DNA from: Rhizomys pruinosus
Taxonomy: Eukaryota; Chordata; Mammalia; Rodentia; Spalacidae
Assembly (NCBI GenBank): GCA_009823505.1
Contig: VZQC01007982.1
Coordinates: 3,408,067-3,472,066 of the forward strand
Length of the DNA stretch: 64,000 bases
Direction: 5' to 3'
Part shown: positions 45,532 to 57,667 of the stretch, in pieces
Layout: each line of letters opens with the position of its first letter
Position numbering within the stretch: position 1 is the first letter of the stretch
The notes under the pieces: model-generated
What the model saw: only the letters and a program-made list of their open reading frames with translations
Databases searched by the model: none
What the model was told of the DNA's origin: nothing
Translations under genes and position numbers: made by a program

Positions 45532-47356
45532 ATCAGCTACTCAACAGACAACTTTTGAAAGAAGTGAGTTCACTGCACATCAACCAAGTCACCTAAACAA
45601 CTGAATATACAATGAAGCTAGCTAACAATCAGACACTGTCCTCTTCTGTCTTCTGTATTCTTCTCCCCTCACTTGCTACCTTTTCATCTTTGAGTCCTCT
45701 TACCATTGTTAAAAGAATGCCCAGTACATCAGTCAAACCGGAAAGCTGACCTATTCCTAACTCTTCACCCGCCACACAATCACACTATCCTGATGGTTAA
45801 CATCTCAGGAAGCACCTTCAAGATTTGTTTTATTGACAATCATTTACTACCTACTGTTATTTGCTTGTATTTTTCTTCAGATTAGCTTACTTTAAAAAAG
45901 CTGAATGCTCATAAAGAAAATGCTTATATAAATGCCAGCTTTGGAAAAGGAGAGTTAGCTATCATCTAGAAGATGGCGAGGACGATTCAGTGAAAGCAAT
46001 TTCTGGTTAGAAATTGTTGCCTGGCCCAAGGGTCTGAGCTGAGACATGCTCCCTGCTCTCTGATAAAACAATAGGTAAACAACTGCTAGTGGCTACAGGC
46101 AAATATCAGCAGTGAAGTTAAGCACGGGGACAAATCACACACAGATGGAGTCCTTGGGCTAAGGTTCCACTGCTACACCTACTAGCCATGTGCTGTGGGC
46201 ACCTCATCCTCGCTGTGCTTTATTTTCTCATCTATAAAATGGGGTGTTAATCACACCTCTCTTGTTACAGCCTTATAAAATTAAGTAAGGTAATATGTCA
46301 AGTGTTCTAATCTACATGTTTACTAAGTAAAATGTGTAGCCACCACAGTGATATGCTAAAAGGTCTATGTGTGCTGCAAGTACTAAACACTCCAAGAAAG
46401 GGTGCCAGGTTAGGGAACACATCCTCTATTACTTCTATTTTGCTAAGCCATGGATGGGGCTACACCCACCTTCACCCCACATTTAACAATCTTTGGAAGC
46501 TGTAACAGGTACCGCAATGATGAACAAACACTGATTAAAGCACCAAATAAACATAATGATGTAGACACGTTTTCTTTACTTCATCAGAACCTGAGAGAGG
46601 AAACTCTATGCCTATGGAGTCAGAACGGTGTGCATTAGGGAGCCCCAGTAAGTACTACCCACTAGGCAAGAGGAAGTAAACTCCAGACATGGAGAATAGA
46701 ATGCATGAAATGCTAACCACAGGTGGGAGAACAGGCAGCATTCAAACCAGGGCACCACATGTGAGTACCTCAACTGTGCACCAAGGCAGGCTGGGGGAAC
46801 CACCAAATGTGAAGTCCTTCAACAGGGAAGTCTGGACACTGAAGCAAGGACCTCTTGCCATACCATGCATGCCAGGCTGAACAAGTAAAGAATGAAGTGC
46901 ACAACCTAGAAGGACCACAGGTAGGCTGAGGCCAGGAGCCAAGGAAAGGGAAGAAAGAGTTTAAGATAAGTTGAAAGAAAAGTAAAAATGGTATGAAAAT
47001 GACCTATTAGAAAGCAGAGAGACCACACTGGCGAGCAGCCATGCAAGCCAAAGGGTGCTTCTGATACTGTGCAGTTATCCATGGCATCCACTCCCCCCGC
47101 ATGGGGGACTGTAAGCAGGGACTTCCGCTGGGCATTAAAATCCTCTGCTGCTCAAATCCCTACAATAAAAGAGTGTATTTGAATATAACCTATGCACATC
47201 TTCCTGTATACTTCACATCACCTCTAAGTTACTCCCCATACTACAACAGACTGCTTCATATTACCATCATTACTTCCCCTGGAACGAAAGAGGGAAAAGC
47301 ATACTGGGAAGTTATTTATGACAAAGTCTAGGTACATAACTGACTCTAGTGTATTA
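45532..47356. other. 1.8-kb repeat-free intron
   Basis: No SINE, LINE or exon was recognised. Confidence 0.5.
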
Positions 47357-47367
47357 AAATGTTACAG

Positions 47368-47580
47368 GTTGGGGCTAGAGAGATGGCTCAGTGGTTAAGA
47401 GCACTGGCTGCTCTTGCAGAAGACCCAGGTTCAGTTCCCAGCACCCACATGGCAACTAACAACTGTAAGAATTCAACACTTTTTTCTAACCTCTGTGGGC
47501 ACTGCACAACATAGGTTCATTTACATACATAGGGGGAATACACTCATACATATAAAATAAAAATACTAATAAATATTTTT
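47368..47580 (+). mobile_element. B3/B2-lineage SINE with target duplication
   Basis: Head 'ggggctagagagatggctca' and tail of A/T repeats. TSD aaatgttacag lies at 47357-47367 and 47581-47591, a perfect match. Confidence 0.95.
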
Positions 47581-47591
47581 AAATGTTACAG

Positions 47592-48080
47592 CTGAATCCA
47601 AGATTAGCATTTCATTGTCAGTTTTTAAAAGTAAACATACACATCAGTAGAATTTAGCACCTGGCTGACTGATTTATTATTTTGAACCTGGAAAGGATCT
47701 AAAACTGTTCCATACAATTCCACAGAGAAGATTAACCAACAGACATTCCTTCTCCCAGAACTAGTTCCCATCTTTAAACTAAATCTCTCCTGCTGAAATT
47801 GAATCCTTTAAGAAGTATTTAATCCCATGCTCAGATGTAGCTAGAACGAAGCCCATCACAATCCCCTGTATTGTACTTCCACATGAACAAGAAGACAATC
47901 CTTCCAATCTTCTCTTTTAACCAAAAATCTTTATAATACAGCAAAATATTTCCTTATCCAACTTTTCAACTGCACTGTGAACCTTTAGAATTCATTTAAA
48001 CTCTGAACTCTTCTCAGTTGATTTAAATTCTATGAAAATTTAGTTTCTTCATCTAAAAATATGGAGCTAATAATACCTAT
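47592..48080. other. Unique AT-rich intron
   Basis: Nothing recognised. Confidence 0.45.
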
Positions 48081-48098
48081 CCTAATACTTAATTTTTA

Positions 48099-48260
48099 TT
48101 TATTTATTTACTTTTTTTGGTATTTTTGAGACAGGGTCTCCCTGTAGTCCCAGCTGGCCTGAACTCGCTTTGTAGACCAGATTGGCCTTGGACTCACAGA
48201 GATCCACCTTCCTCTGCCTCCTGAGTGCTGGGACTAAAGGCATGCGTCACCATGCCTGGC
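48099..48260 (-). mobile_element. B1 SINE with 18-bp target duplication
   Basis: Antisense full B1 ('gagacagggtctccctgtag' to 'caccatgcctggc'). TSD cctaatac(t/g)taattttta lies at 48081-48098 and 48261-48278. Confidence 0.95.
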
Positions 48261-48287
48261 CCTAATACGTAATTTTTAATAATCAAA

Positions 48288-48460
48288 TTCACGTGGTGGT
48301 GCATGTGTTTAATTCTGCAAATGGGAGGCAGAGGCAGGTACAACACAATGAGACCAAATCTCTCAGAAAAAAAAAAAATAAATGTAAAAATTAAAAAAAA
48401 AAAAAAAAAAAAATAAAAAAAAAAAAAAATAAATGATAAATGAATAAATAAATAAATGGA
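48288..48460 (+). mobile_element. Truncated B1 fragment with long A-rich tail
   Basis: 'acgtggtggtgcatgtgttt', 'gggaggcagaggcagg' and 'gagaccaaatctctcag'; the centre is deleted. A-rich, A/T-interrupted tail about 48367-48455. Confidence 0.75.
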
Positions 48461-48559
48461 CCAAATTAAATCATGCGTCTAAAAGCTATGTGTGTGTCAT
48501 ATGCATGTGTATGTGTGCATGCACATATGAATGTGCATGTTGAAGCCAAACATCAACAT

Positions 48560-48915
48560 CACTCTCCACCTTATTTGTTGAGAAAGGGCCACTCACTGAA
48601 ACCTTGGTGCTCACTGACTCAGTAAGAAAAGCTAGCCAGCAAGCTTCAGGGATGGGATCCTCCTACCTATGCCTCCCCAGGGCTGGGATTACAGGCATGT
48701 AGCACCAGACCTTGCTTTTTTGGTGGTGGTTGTTGGTTTGGTTGGTTTGGTTTGGTTGGTTTGGTGTTTGGTTTGGTGATTTGGTTTGGTTTGGTGTTTG
48801 GTTTGTTGATGCTTGGTTTGGTTGGTTTGGTGACACAGGTCCTGGGGTTTGTACTCAGGTCCTCACGCTGGCATGGCAACCACCTGACCAAATGAGTCAT
48901 TTCTGGAGCCCCTCT
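48560..48915 (-). mobile_element. B4/RSINE-type composite carrying a (GGTTT)n array
   Basis: Left part 'cccagggctgggattacagg' and right part 'tcaggtcctcacgctggcat' ... 'gagtcatttctggagcccc' belong to one antisense rodent composite SINE. Its A-rich linker has expanded to a G/T array at 48716-48832. Confidence 0.7.
48716..48832. repeat. (GGTTT)n/(GGTTTGGTT) array
   Basis: About 115 bases made only of G and T apart from three positions near 48778-48811, with GGTTT, GGTTTGGTT and GTGTTT words. Confidence 0.95.
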
Positions 48916-49216
48916 AAAACACTTTGTAAAGAGACAAATCCCAAATTGTTACCCCAGGAAGGTGAGTGGGCAAGCAAAAGAGCAAACAGCAGAACGTAGA
49001 AAACATACAGAGACAAAACAGTTAAAAGACCCAAGCCAGGCTTTGGTGATAGCTGTATGATAAACTAAATCTAAGCCATCCTGTAATAACCACCTGGTTT
49101 AATTCTAATGAAGACTGACTTAGTGATCCCCAACAAGTTAAGATATCCGTTACTACTACATACTAAAAAGCATATTGCATTCAAATAGCTTAGGATGTCT
49201 GCTTGTAAGTTGAAGA

Positions 49217-49303
49217 CATAACTACAGAGTGAGTTCCAAGACAGCTGGGACTACAGGAGACCCTGTCCGAAAAGCCAAAAACACAAAAAAAAAAAAAAAA
49301 AAA
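49217..49303 (+). mobile_element. 5'-truncated B1 fragment
   Basis: 'ctacagagtgagttccaaga' to 'gagaccctgtccgaaaagcc' and an A-tail. Only the 3' half of B1 is present. Confidence 0.85.
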
Positions 49304-50781
49304 AAGATAATTAGGAAAAGGAAGACACTGAATCTCAGATTTAGCACTTGCTAGCATTAGGATCTTGGGAAAATTATATAGGCCATCTAAGCCTCAGGTA
49401 TCCATCAGCAAAATGAGGGTAATAAAGGCAGCTTCCTCAATGGGAGAATTGGCACATCAGCGCTTATCATGTGATAAAAGCACTCAACAAGCTAGAGTAG
49501 AAAGTAATACACTTAAAATACAAAGTAGAGAACAATCACACACAGAAGACAAAGAAGTGCTTATACATTAACTCACAATAAAATAAAGTAAGAAATTTCT
49601 TTGCTGATTGTTCCCTTATGAAGACACCGTATCTTTGAATGAAGATCTGCTGAGTTGCCTGTAACCCTTCATAACAGGTAATCTGCCATTTGCAACTGTT
49701 TCTTTAAAGATGACTCAGAAATAAAAGACCAATAGTGTGATGTGAGTGCTGAACTCCTCTGCCTCTCCCCAGTCTTTTACAGTTCTCCCACTCCTAATTC
49801 AACACCAAGTTTTCAGTAAGCACATTTACAAATTCTTCAAAAACACTTGAGTTTATTTTCATAAAAATAGCAACAACTAAAGTGACATTAATTAAAGTAT
49901 ATATCAAAAACTGACAAGGCTGAAAACAAACACAACTGATTCTTGGTTAAGTATGTGACTTAAGAGATGAGACATGCGATGCACAGGAGAGTAATAAAGT
50001 CAAGAAGCAGTGAGCGACGAGCACCGACCTGCCACAGACAACATCCATCGCACGTTAAGAAGGACTGAGAAATGTTTTACTCCAGTAAGTGGATTCTATG
50101 GCGGTTAGGAAGGTTTTATACTGTACATGAGGCACCCCCTCCTCATCCTGTCCTCTAAGCATACATGCTAGAGTTTGTTTTTGGAAGAATCCACCTAAGT
50201 TGATCATCTTTTCTTGAGCCAATGTTACCCTCGACAAGGTAATCTGACATCCTCCCAGAAAGATCAAGGTGGGGGGAGAACTGGTTTGCCCCCCCCTTTC
50301 TTATTTTATTTACTATGAAAAGCAAAAAGAGGGTATTTTATATACACTGAACTCTGTTTGACCCTGTGACACGACTAGAACAATGTCATGCTTCAGCTTT
50401 GACACTTGCATGCCATGCAACCAAAACTTAGCTTTACAGCTTTCTAAGGCCCAGATTTCTCAGATCATCATCCAGTTACACATTGGTGTGTGTCACACAG
50501 TCATGAAAAGCCTAGCAGTAAGCAGATAGTAGCAATACAAATTCAGACTGATTTACAGGTTACACAAATCAGAAATGATTTAAGGGTATCCGTGTTGCTC
50601 TCACTCCTTGGATAAATGAGAAAGAATTGGGCACAGCAGCAGCAAGCACCCTGGGAATGTATATTATCACTGTCCCCTTCAAGACTACCCTACCTAGAAG
50701 ATGGGTGGATGGTCCACATAGTGGTGGGATGTGTATGAAAAGAGAACAATGAACTATCACTCTAGTACTGGGATCAACAAA
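49304..50781. other. 1.5-kb repeat-poor intron
   Basis: Nothing recognised. Confidence 0.45.
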
Positions 50782-50789
50782 CTACAGCC

Positions 50790-50958
50790 TGCTAGGCGTG
50801 GTGGCGCATGCCTTTAATCCTGGCACTCAGGAGGCAAGTGGACCTCTGTGAGTTCAAGGCCAGCGTGGTCTACAGAGCGAGTTCCAGGACAGCTGGAGCT
50901 ACAGGGAGACCCTGTCTCGAAAAGACCAAGAAAAACAACAACAACAACAAAAATCCCC
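50790..50958 (+). mobile_element. B1 SINE with target duplication
   Basis: 'gctaggcgtggtggcgcatg' to 'cctgtctcgaaaagacc' and an (ACA)n tail. TSD ctacagcc lies at 50782-50789 and 50959-50966. Confidence 0.93.
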
Positions 50959-51081
50959 TACAGCCCAAGAACCATATCTTGCATTTGGAAATAAGGTTTT
51001 CTTATGGCCCTATGCAGCATTCATTTATGTACTGTCTGTAGCTGCTTCTGCACTACAGTAACAGTTAAGAATTACCTTAAC

Positions 51082-51301
51082 TAGAGAGATGGTTCAGCAG
51101 TTAAGAGCACAGGCTGCTCTTGCAGAAGACCTGGGTTTAAATCCCAGCACCCACAAAGTGGCTAACAACCTTCCATAACTCCACTTTCAGGGAATCCAAT
51201 GCCCTGTTCTGATCTCCTTAGATATTGCAGGAAACAGGTGCACTTACATGCATTCAGGCAATACACTCATACACAAAAAATAAAAATAATAAATATCTAA
51301 C
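51082..51301 (+). mobile_element. B3/B2-lineage SINE with target duplication
   Basis: Head 'tagagagatggttcagcagt' and diverged B3 body. TSD aagaattac(c/a)ttaac lies at 51067-51081 and 51303-51317. Confidence 0.92.
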
Positions 51302-51402
51302 AAAGAATTACATTAACAGTGTAACTGGGGGGTACAAGGGATGGGCAGACACAAGCTAAGCACATCATTATACATATATGAATTGTTATAATGAAACCCA
51401 CA

Positions 51403-51532
51403 GTAAATAAATCTAACACTTACTTGTAAAAGATATAAAGAAACTGAATTTATAAATAAATATATTCTAAAATATTGAAATCTTTATTAACCACAAAACA
51501 AAAATATATGATACCCACATAACAACTAAAAT
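51403..51532. repeat. Diverged local duplicate, copy A
   Basis: Shares 'gtaaataaatctaaca' at its left and 'aaaatatatga(t/c)acccaca' plus 'taacaac' at its right, with about the same spacing, with 53109-53245. Same orientation. Confidence 0.75.
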
Positions 51533-51599
51533 ATTAATTAAGAGTCTTGATAATATTAGTATAGTTAATTATTTTTCACATTAAAAAAAGAGTTACAGG

Positions 51600-51705
51600 A
51601 GACAAGCAGGGTGAAGTGGAACATAAAGGGTAAAGGAGAAGCATCCTAAGTTCCAGGCCACTCTGACTTCACAGTGAGAATCTACCCCCCCCCCAAAAAC
51701 AAAAA
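51600..51705 (+). mobile_element. Degenerate B1-like fragment with C-tract
   Basis: 'taagttccaggccactctga' and 'cacagtgagaatcta', then C10 (51685-51694), then A-rich. It is weak but carries the same C-tract-before-A-tail feature as several B1s here. Confidence 0.45.
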
Positions 51706-52320
51706 ACAAGAACTGTAAGACAAAGCCTGTCCCACAAAGCCAAAAATGTTTACTGTCCCACCCTTTATAGAAAAAGGTTACTGATGCCTAGTCTTCACAA
51801 AAAAATACTGTGCTTTAACCAAAAGAACAAAAAGCTAGTCCTTCTAACACTCTGGGGAGGAATATGAATAGCATACCAAGATGCTGATTAGCTGACACGC
51901 AAGCCCTCCCAGGAAGGGCAAAACCAGATTAGATACAGTAAGTTTTCTGAATTTCCAAATGCATCATTTCATTTTCTCAATTTATTCTTGCTATGTAAGA
52001 GAAATGAGTCGTAAGTAAAGAGAATACTTTCTAACTCATTTCAGTATGAATTTATTTGTTTATTCTTCTAACTACGGAAATCCAAACACATTAACTGTTG
52101 TTCAACAAGGTGCCAACAAAGGGCTCAGCAAACACAAGTGAAGGCTGTACTTAAAATCACAAACTACTATGTCCCCAAGAACATAGTAATCATTTTGTTT
52201 AACTGTACACTGTTTGTATACATCTGTATTTTTTCATTATTCTCAGATGTATGTTTTAAAAGCCATCTATATTATGTTTTAAAACCTAGCTAGGAAATTT
52301 ATAATGAAATCAGTATTTCT

Positions 52321-52486
52321 TCTTGTTTTTGATTGTTTTTTGTTTGGGGGTTTTGTTTTTTGGGGTTGGTTTTTTTTTTTTTGGAAATAGGTTTCGCCTA
52401 CATAACCCAGGCTGTCCTCAAATTCATGACTCATGCTCAGCCTGCAGTATACTAGGTCTATAGGTTTGAGCTACCACACTGGCTGA
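52321..52486 (-). mobile_element. Old B1-related SINE
   Basis: T/G-rich tail at left, then antisense 'acccaggctgtcctcaaatt' and 'gagctaccacactggctg'. Confidence 0.7.
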
Positions 52487-53108
52487 GAGGATTTCAAATT
52501 ATATACTCCAAGATAGCCAGGCTAGGTAATTCCAAGCATCCATTTCCTGCCCTCACCAACGCTTTCTAGCTGGGGAAGGAACTAAGTAATGGGCAGGTAT
52601 GAATTTGGGTAAAACAGCAACTCCAGATAGAAGTCATTTCCCAGCTATCATTTCTAGTTCTTTTGTAATGAATCACCATCACAGAGAAGGAAAGCCATGG
52701 AAGATCATTAAACCCAGAACAAGGGAGAGAAAACAGTGATATTTGTAAAATAAGCAGCATTTTTACGACATTATTACATCTGAGTAAATTATGCCTCCTA
52801 TTTTAAAACGATCTGAGGGACTCTATGCATAAGCAAGCAAAAAGTTAAACTATACTCAAAATAATACCTTAATTTTATGAAGTTCTTCTTTACCAAAGAT
52901 TCAAACCAATTATATAGTCCTCAAATATACTTACACCACTACTTTCCTCCAGGCTCTGAAATTTCATTTAAGAAATGTAATAAAAGCAAGTAAATTCCAA
53001 GTCCTGGGACAAGTTTCTATATTCACCCCATTGAGACAGTTTTCTTCCAAAGAAATGACATTAATAATCTACAGGTATCTGTGCATTAAGGTTCATTCTA
53101 AATGTAAA

Positions 53109-53245
53109 CGGTAAATAAATCTAACATTCCCTTGCAGGAGGTGTCAAAAAAAACATCCAATTTATGGATAAACAAATAAAGAGGAGCTTGGAACCTTTCC
53201 TAAACATAAAACCAAAATATATGACACCCACATAACAACAAACTA
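53109..53245. repeat. Diverged local duplicate, copy B
   Basis: Partner of 51403-51532, about 1.7 kb away. The middle part differs by substitutions and small indels. Confidence 0.75.
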
Positions 53246-53754
53246 AAAAAGATGCTATATGATTCATGTTCTGAAAACCAAACTTCCAGACAATTCTTTG
53301 GAATCCTGAATGCATTTTTTTTTTTTTTCATTAGAAAGTGATCCCACAGTAGCCTACAAAGGCCTGAAGAGGCCTTCTTATCACCAAGTCTCAGAGGATG
53401 ATGACACAGGGCTAGTGAAAAGTCTAGTTTCCCCACAGAACATACTGCTTCCATAAACACAGAATTTATAGTTTTGGAGGACCAGAGAAAGCCTTCCTTG
53501 GATGCCATATGTCTGTAAGTGCAGAGGAAACAATGGTTTCGGAAGAATGAATGCTGAGCCAGGGATGCCCAACTGGAACGCCTCTGGAAGCAGAAGAGCT
53601 GCCGCACTCAGTCTGCACCTTTTATGAGGTGTGTATGTGTATCTGCACAAGACTTCATTAGTTTTCTTAAGCTTACAATAAACATGGGGCAAAGAAAAGC
53701 CCTGTTCTTATCTAGGTAGAGCAAGTGTGATCATCTCAACAGACAATTTCAAAC
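53246..53754. other. Unique intron with an open frame of 135 codons
   Basis: The minus frame 53200-53607 is the longest in the window. It resembles no family I know, runs into copy B of the local duplicate, and overlaps another frame on the same strand. I treat it as non-coding. Confidence 0.4.
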
Positions 53755-54062
53755 CTAGAATTACCTGGGAGACTGGCCTTTAGGCATGCCTGTGGGGAAT
53801 TGTCTTAACTAAATTAATTGAGCTGGAAAGATCTACCTATGGCGAGTGCTTCTAAGTTCTGGGCTAGGGGCCTGGATTGTATAAAGAGGAGAAAACAAGC
53901 TGAACACAAGGACTCATCAGTCTCTCCTTTTGAACTATGACCAAATTCCCCAAACTCCTGTGACTCCCCACAATGATGGATAACCATGAACTGTAGCCAA
54001 AATAAACCCTTCCTAGGTTGCTTTGTCAGGATATTTCATTACTGGATTAGAAAAGTATCTCA
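53755..54062 (+). mobile_element. Degenerate LTR-like rodent repeat
   Basis: Same general layout as 43818-44224: 'tgtggggaattgtcttaact', TATA-like 'attgtataaagagg', 'cacaatgatggataaccatg' and 'ccaaaataaacccttcctag'. More diverged and incomplete at the left end. Confidence 0.6.
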
Positions 54063-54221
54063 GATAGGAGTAGGAGTTTGGATAGTGGAAGAAGGTATTG
54101 TTCAAGTATGGGATCCATGGGAAGCTGCCGAAAGCTGCTAAGAAGCAAGCCTAGGATAGACAAAAAGAGAAATGATACGTTAGATGCAGACATTGTATCT
54201 TTCCCTAACAATGAAGGAAAA

Positions 54222-54452
54222 GGCTGGCCTGGTGGAACAAGTCTATACTACCAGCTACTCGTGGTATTATAGACTATGAAGCAGAAGAATCACAATTTCA
54301 AGACAGCCTGAGCTACAGAATGAGTTCGGGGTCAGCCTGGGTAACATAGTGAGACATAGTCATTAAAAAAAAAAAAGGCTGAAGATGGATGTAATCCCAT
54401 GGAACAGCTTTTGCCTAGCATGCACAAGGCCCTGGGCTTAATCCCAATACAG
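54222..54452 (+). mobile_element. Old B1-related part followed by an ID-like part
   Basis: 'ggctggcctggtggaacaag' to 'gtgagacatagtcattaaaa', then 'gccctgggcttaatcccaat' (an ID B box). The order is the reverse of B4. Confidence 0.6.
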
Positions 54453-54674
54453 CCTTCTTCCACCCTCCCCAAAGGAAAAAGGGATGGTCAAATATCCTCT
54501 AACCCAAAAATATGATGAAGGCACTAAATGTGACCTCTCAAGAAAAATTACTAATATCACCCCTAATTACCTTTGATCATTAATCATCATTAATCAACAG
54601 TCATACAGTCATCCACCTTCAAATCCCAAACACTAAAATGAATGTCCCAAGTCTTAAAAACTGCTAATGCCCCA

Positions 54675-54850
54675 TGCCAGGCATGGTGGTGCACAACTTT
54701 AATCCCAGCACTTGGGATACAGAGGCAGGTGGATCTCTGTGAGTTCAAGGCCAGCCTGATCTACACAGTGAGTTCCAGGACAGCTGGGGCTATAGGGAGA
54801 CCCTGACTCAAAAGGACCCCCCCCCCCACACACACACACAAAAAAAAACC
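54675..54850 (+). mobile_element. B1 SINE with C-tract, (CA)n and 14-bp target duplication
   Basis: Full B1, then C11 (54817-54827), (AC)n and A-tail. TSD ctgctaatgcccca lies at 54661-54674 and 54851-54864, a perfect match. Confidence 0.96.
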
Positions 54851-54864
54851 CTGCTAATGCCCCA

Positions 54865-55603
54865 GTGGGACACCTCACTGATGTGTCAATGCCCTGTCCA
54901 AAACCAATATTCTGCCTGTTCAGGAGGTTACCTGTTTCAATGCCAGGAAAAATATAGAAGCAAACTTACTAACAGGGTCTACCAATATATTTTTACTTTG
55001 GGGAAAACAAATGCAAATTAAAATGGCATTGAAATGATAAGTCATACTTTCCACTTGAGCAGGATTCTGATTAAGATCATGGTCCACGTGCATTGACCAA
55101 TTTTTAGGGAGTTTTATTCATAGCCTTAGTCCGACCAGGCCCAAACTTATCTTGGGTTTCATTATAAACTACTACCCTGCATTTGAACAGAGATGATCTA
55201 CCAGCCAAACAAGTACTTTTTTTTTTTTCTAAATCACTACTGTTAGGCAATAATGAAGACATATCAATCTAAATATCATTGCTTCATCAAACCTACCCCA
55301 CCACTGATTACACTGAATGTTAGAACTTTAACATGAAACTGTCACGTGAAACCACATTCATTTCCACACAGGCAGAAGCTGAAAATGATTGACAAGAAAA
55401 AAAACCAAAGTGAGAGGATCATTAAGAACAGGAATTCAGGATGACCAGGACAATACCTTTCTCAAGTAGAAGCAAAGTGTGCTAGCATGCGCGTACACAC
55501 CCACCCCTTTCACACATGGATAGCAAAGTCACAGGATGTGGAACAGCATCAGGAGAATCTTCTTAAATTTTTGTTTCACTTATTAACAAAATAAGTATTT
55601 ACA
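54865..55603. other. Unique intron
   Basis: Nothing recognised. Confidence 0.45.
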
Positions 55604-55618
55604 TGAATAGCTACTTTT

Positions 55619-55795
55619 ATTTTTTTACTTTATTTATTTATTTATTTATTTTTGTTTTTTTTGAGACAGGGTCTCCCTTTAGTCCCAGCTGGCCTGGAAC
55701 TCACTCTGTAGACCAGGCTGGCCTTGAACTCATAGAGATCCGCCTGCCTCTGCCTCCTGAGTGCTGGGATTAAAGGTGTCTGCCACCATGCCCGG
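55619..55795 (-). mobile_element. B1 SINE with target duplication
   Basis: Antisense full B1 ('gagacagggtctccctttag' to 'caccatgcccgg') with a (TTTA)n tail. TSD tgaatagcta(c)tttt lies at 55604-55618 and 55796-55809. Confidence 0.95.
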
Positions 55796-55852
55796 TGAAT
55801 AGCTATTTTCAAAATGGTTGATATTTTAGTTGGTTTGAACATGCCAACATAG

Positions 55853-55904
55853 TTGGATAAATAATGGCTATATGTTTAAAAACATATAGCCATTATTTAT
55901 CCAA
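55853..55904. repeat. Perfect hairpin: 25-bp arms, 2-bp spacer
   Basis: Left arm 55853-55877 starts ttggataaataatggc and ends tatatgttt. The right arm 55880-55904 is its exact reverse complement. The two spacer bases are aa. It lies 44 bases right of the preceding B1's target duplication and belongs to no repeat family I know. Confidence 0.97.
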
Positions 55905-57274
55905 ATATATACTTAATAATATACATCTATTAAGTAACTAGGCATTTCATGCCCCCTTTGTCAAACAGAATAGTTAAGATAAAAATGGATAAAACAAGAA
56001 AATATATGATTAGTCCATATTTTACCACTGAAGTCCAATTCACTGTTCTTAAATTTAAATACAGGTCTATTTAAATAATGACAGGTCTTTTCTCACCTCA
56101 ATGTACCAATAATTCACATTTAAGACATCCTCTGCTTGTGTTCAAAGCAAGGATTTAGGGTGTGTTTTTCTTCAGGCTTCTTTTATTTAAAATTAAGCAA
56201 CTATGTAACGTAAATTCAAAATTTTATGACAGATATTTTTAAAAGGGCTTGTTGAAGGACTCCCAGGTTGATTTAAACAGATCTAGGTGATATCCTGACA
56301 TAAATACATACCTTCAGGATGTGTGTTTTGGAGGCAGACATCATAAACACTCAATTTCCAGCTCTCTCATTGGAGAGAGGGAGAGGAAAAGAGACAGACA
56401 GACAGACAGACAGAGACAGCATAAACATGGCATGCAGCCATGCCTAGTCATGTGAGTGTCTTATGCCTGGAGGGAGATCTAAGGCTAAGGCAAATTTAAC
56501 TCGATCCCATTTCTTTAAGGACCAGCAATGAAAAGAAAATGAACACTGGGGTGAACCTGTGTGGCTTTGATCTCCATTGGAATAAAAAGCCAAAATGACA
56601 TGTTCAAATGAAAAATCATTCATAATGGATGAAAGAGGGGTGATTATTTCTTTGAATTCTTTCTGTTTGGAGAAGAGGGAGAATGAGTTTGAGGAGAAAA
56701 ATAAACTGTCAAAACAACACAATACTTATAATACCAAAGATGGGGTGGAAGTAGACAAGAAAGAGACAAGAAAAGAAGACAGGAGAAATGACATCAGTCT
56801 GCTGGGGACAGAGGAGATGCTCACTTTTGACCCAGTGGGAGGGAGATCCTTCCTCATCTAAGCAAGGCCAATTTCAAAAGATCTAGATATAGAGGCACAC
56901 ATCAACCACTGATATACCATGGATTAATGCTCACCACTGGGACTCAGGAATCCATTTCAAATGACTAAATTTCACTACTGCTTCCCAGCAACAATACATT
57001 ACATTGGTAGTTGTCTGTCTAGTTGGTAGCTTTCAATGTTAAAACTGAACTTAATTAAATACCTTGCTCACAAGAGACATCATTCCTTCTTGGTTATATA
57101 CCTTCAAGATAGTAGTGTCAAGTTTTAATTTAGTGTTACTTATAGCAATTAAAAAAAAAAGACTCGTACCTGATATTTTCACCAATGACACAAACTGTAC
57201 TAACAGAATCTGCCCGTACAAAGGAGCTGTTTTAACATCCATATTATTCTGGTTTTCAAAAAGATTTAAAGTGT
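55905..57274. other. Unique intron with a short (GACA)n
   Basis: A GACA tract lies at about 56391-56419. No exon or repeat family was recognised. Confidence 0.5.
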
Positions 57275-57435
57275 GTATCTGTGTGCACATGTACATAAAT
57301 GTTTCAAGGGAGGCTAGAGGAGGGCATCGGATCTCCTGAAGCTAAAGATACAGGAGGTTGTGAGCCGCCCATTGAAATTGGGTCTTCTGCAAGAGCAGTA
57401 CACACTCTTAACCACTAAATACGCTCTCCAACCCC
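57275..57435 (-). mobile_element. Old B3-type SINE
   Basis: Antisense: 'ggagggcatcggatctcctg', 'gggtcttctgcaagagcagt' and 'actcttaaccactaaatacg'. Confidence 0.82.
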
Positions 57436-57495
57436 TATTCTGTTTTATAATCTAGGAGTATAATACAACCAACAACAAAAGTTTACTTATGACTT

Positions 57496-57657
57496 TTTTT
57501 TTGGGAGGGGGGGTCTTTTCGAGACAGGGTCTCCCTGTAGCCCCAGCTGTCCTGGAACTCACTCTGTAGACCAGGCTGGCCTTGAACTCACAAAGATCCG
57601 CCTGCCTCTGCCTCCCAAGTGCTAGGATTAAAGGCGTGCGCCACCACGCCCGGCCAT
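57496..57657 (-). mobile_element. B1 SINE with target duplication
   Basis: Antisense near-consensus B1, CpG-rich ('gtcttttcgagacagggtct' to 'cgccaccacgcccggcc'), so young. TSD cttatgactt lies at 57486-57495 and 57658-57667. A G-tract sits between its T-tail and body. Confidence 0.95.
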
Positions 57658-57667
57658 CTTATGACTT

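Noticed and set aside
53200..53607. Longest open frame in the window (135 codons, minus)
   Set aside because: It has no recognisable domain, overlaps another minus frame at 53381-53692, and runs into a diverged local duplicate. Expected by chance in 64 kb.
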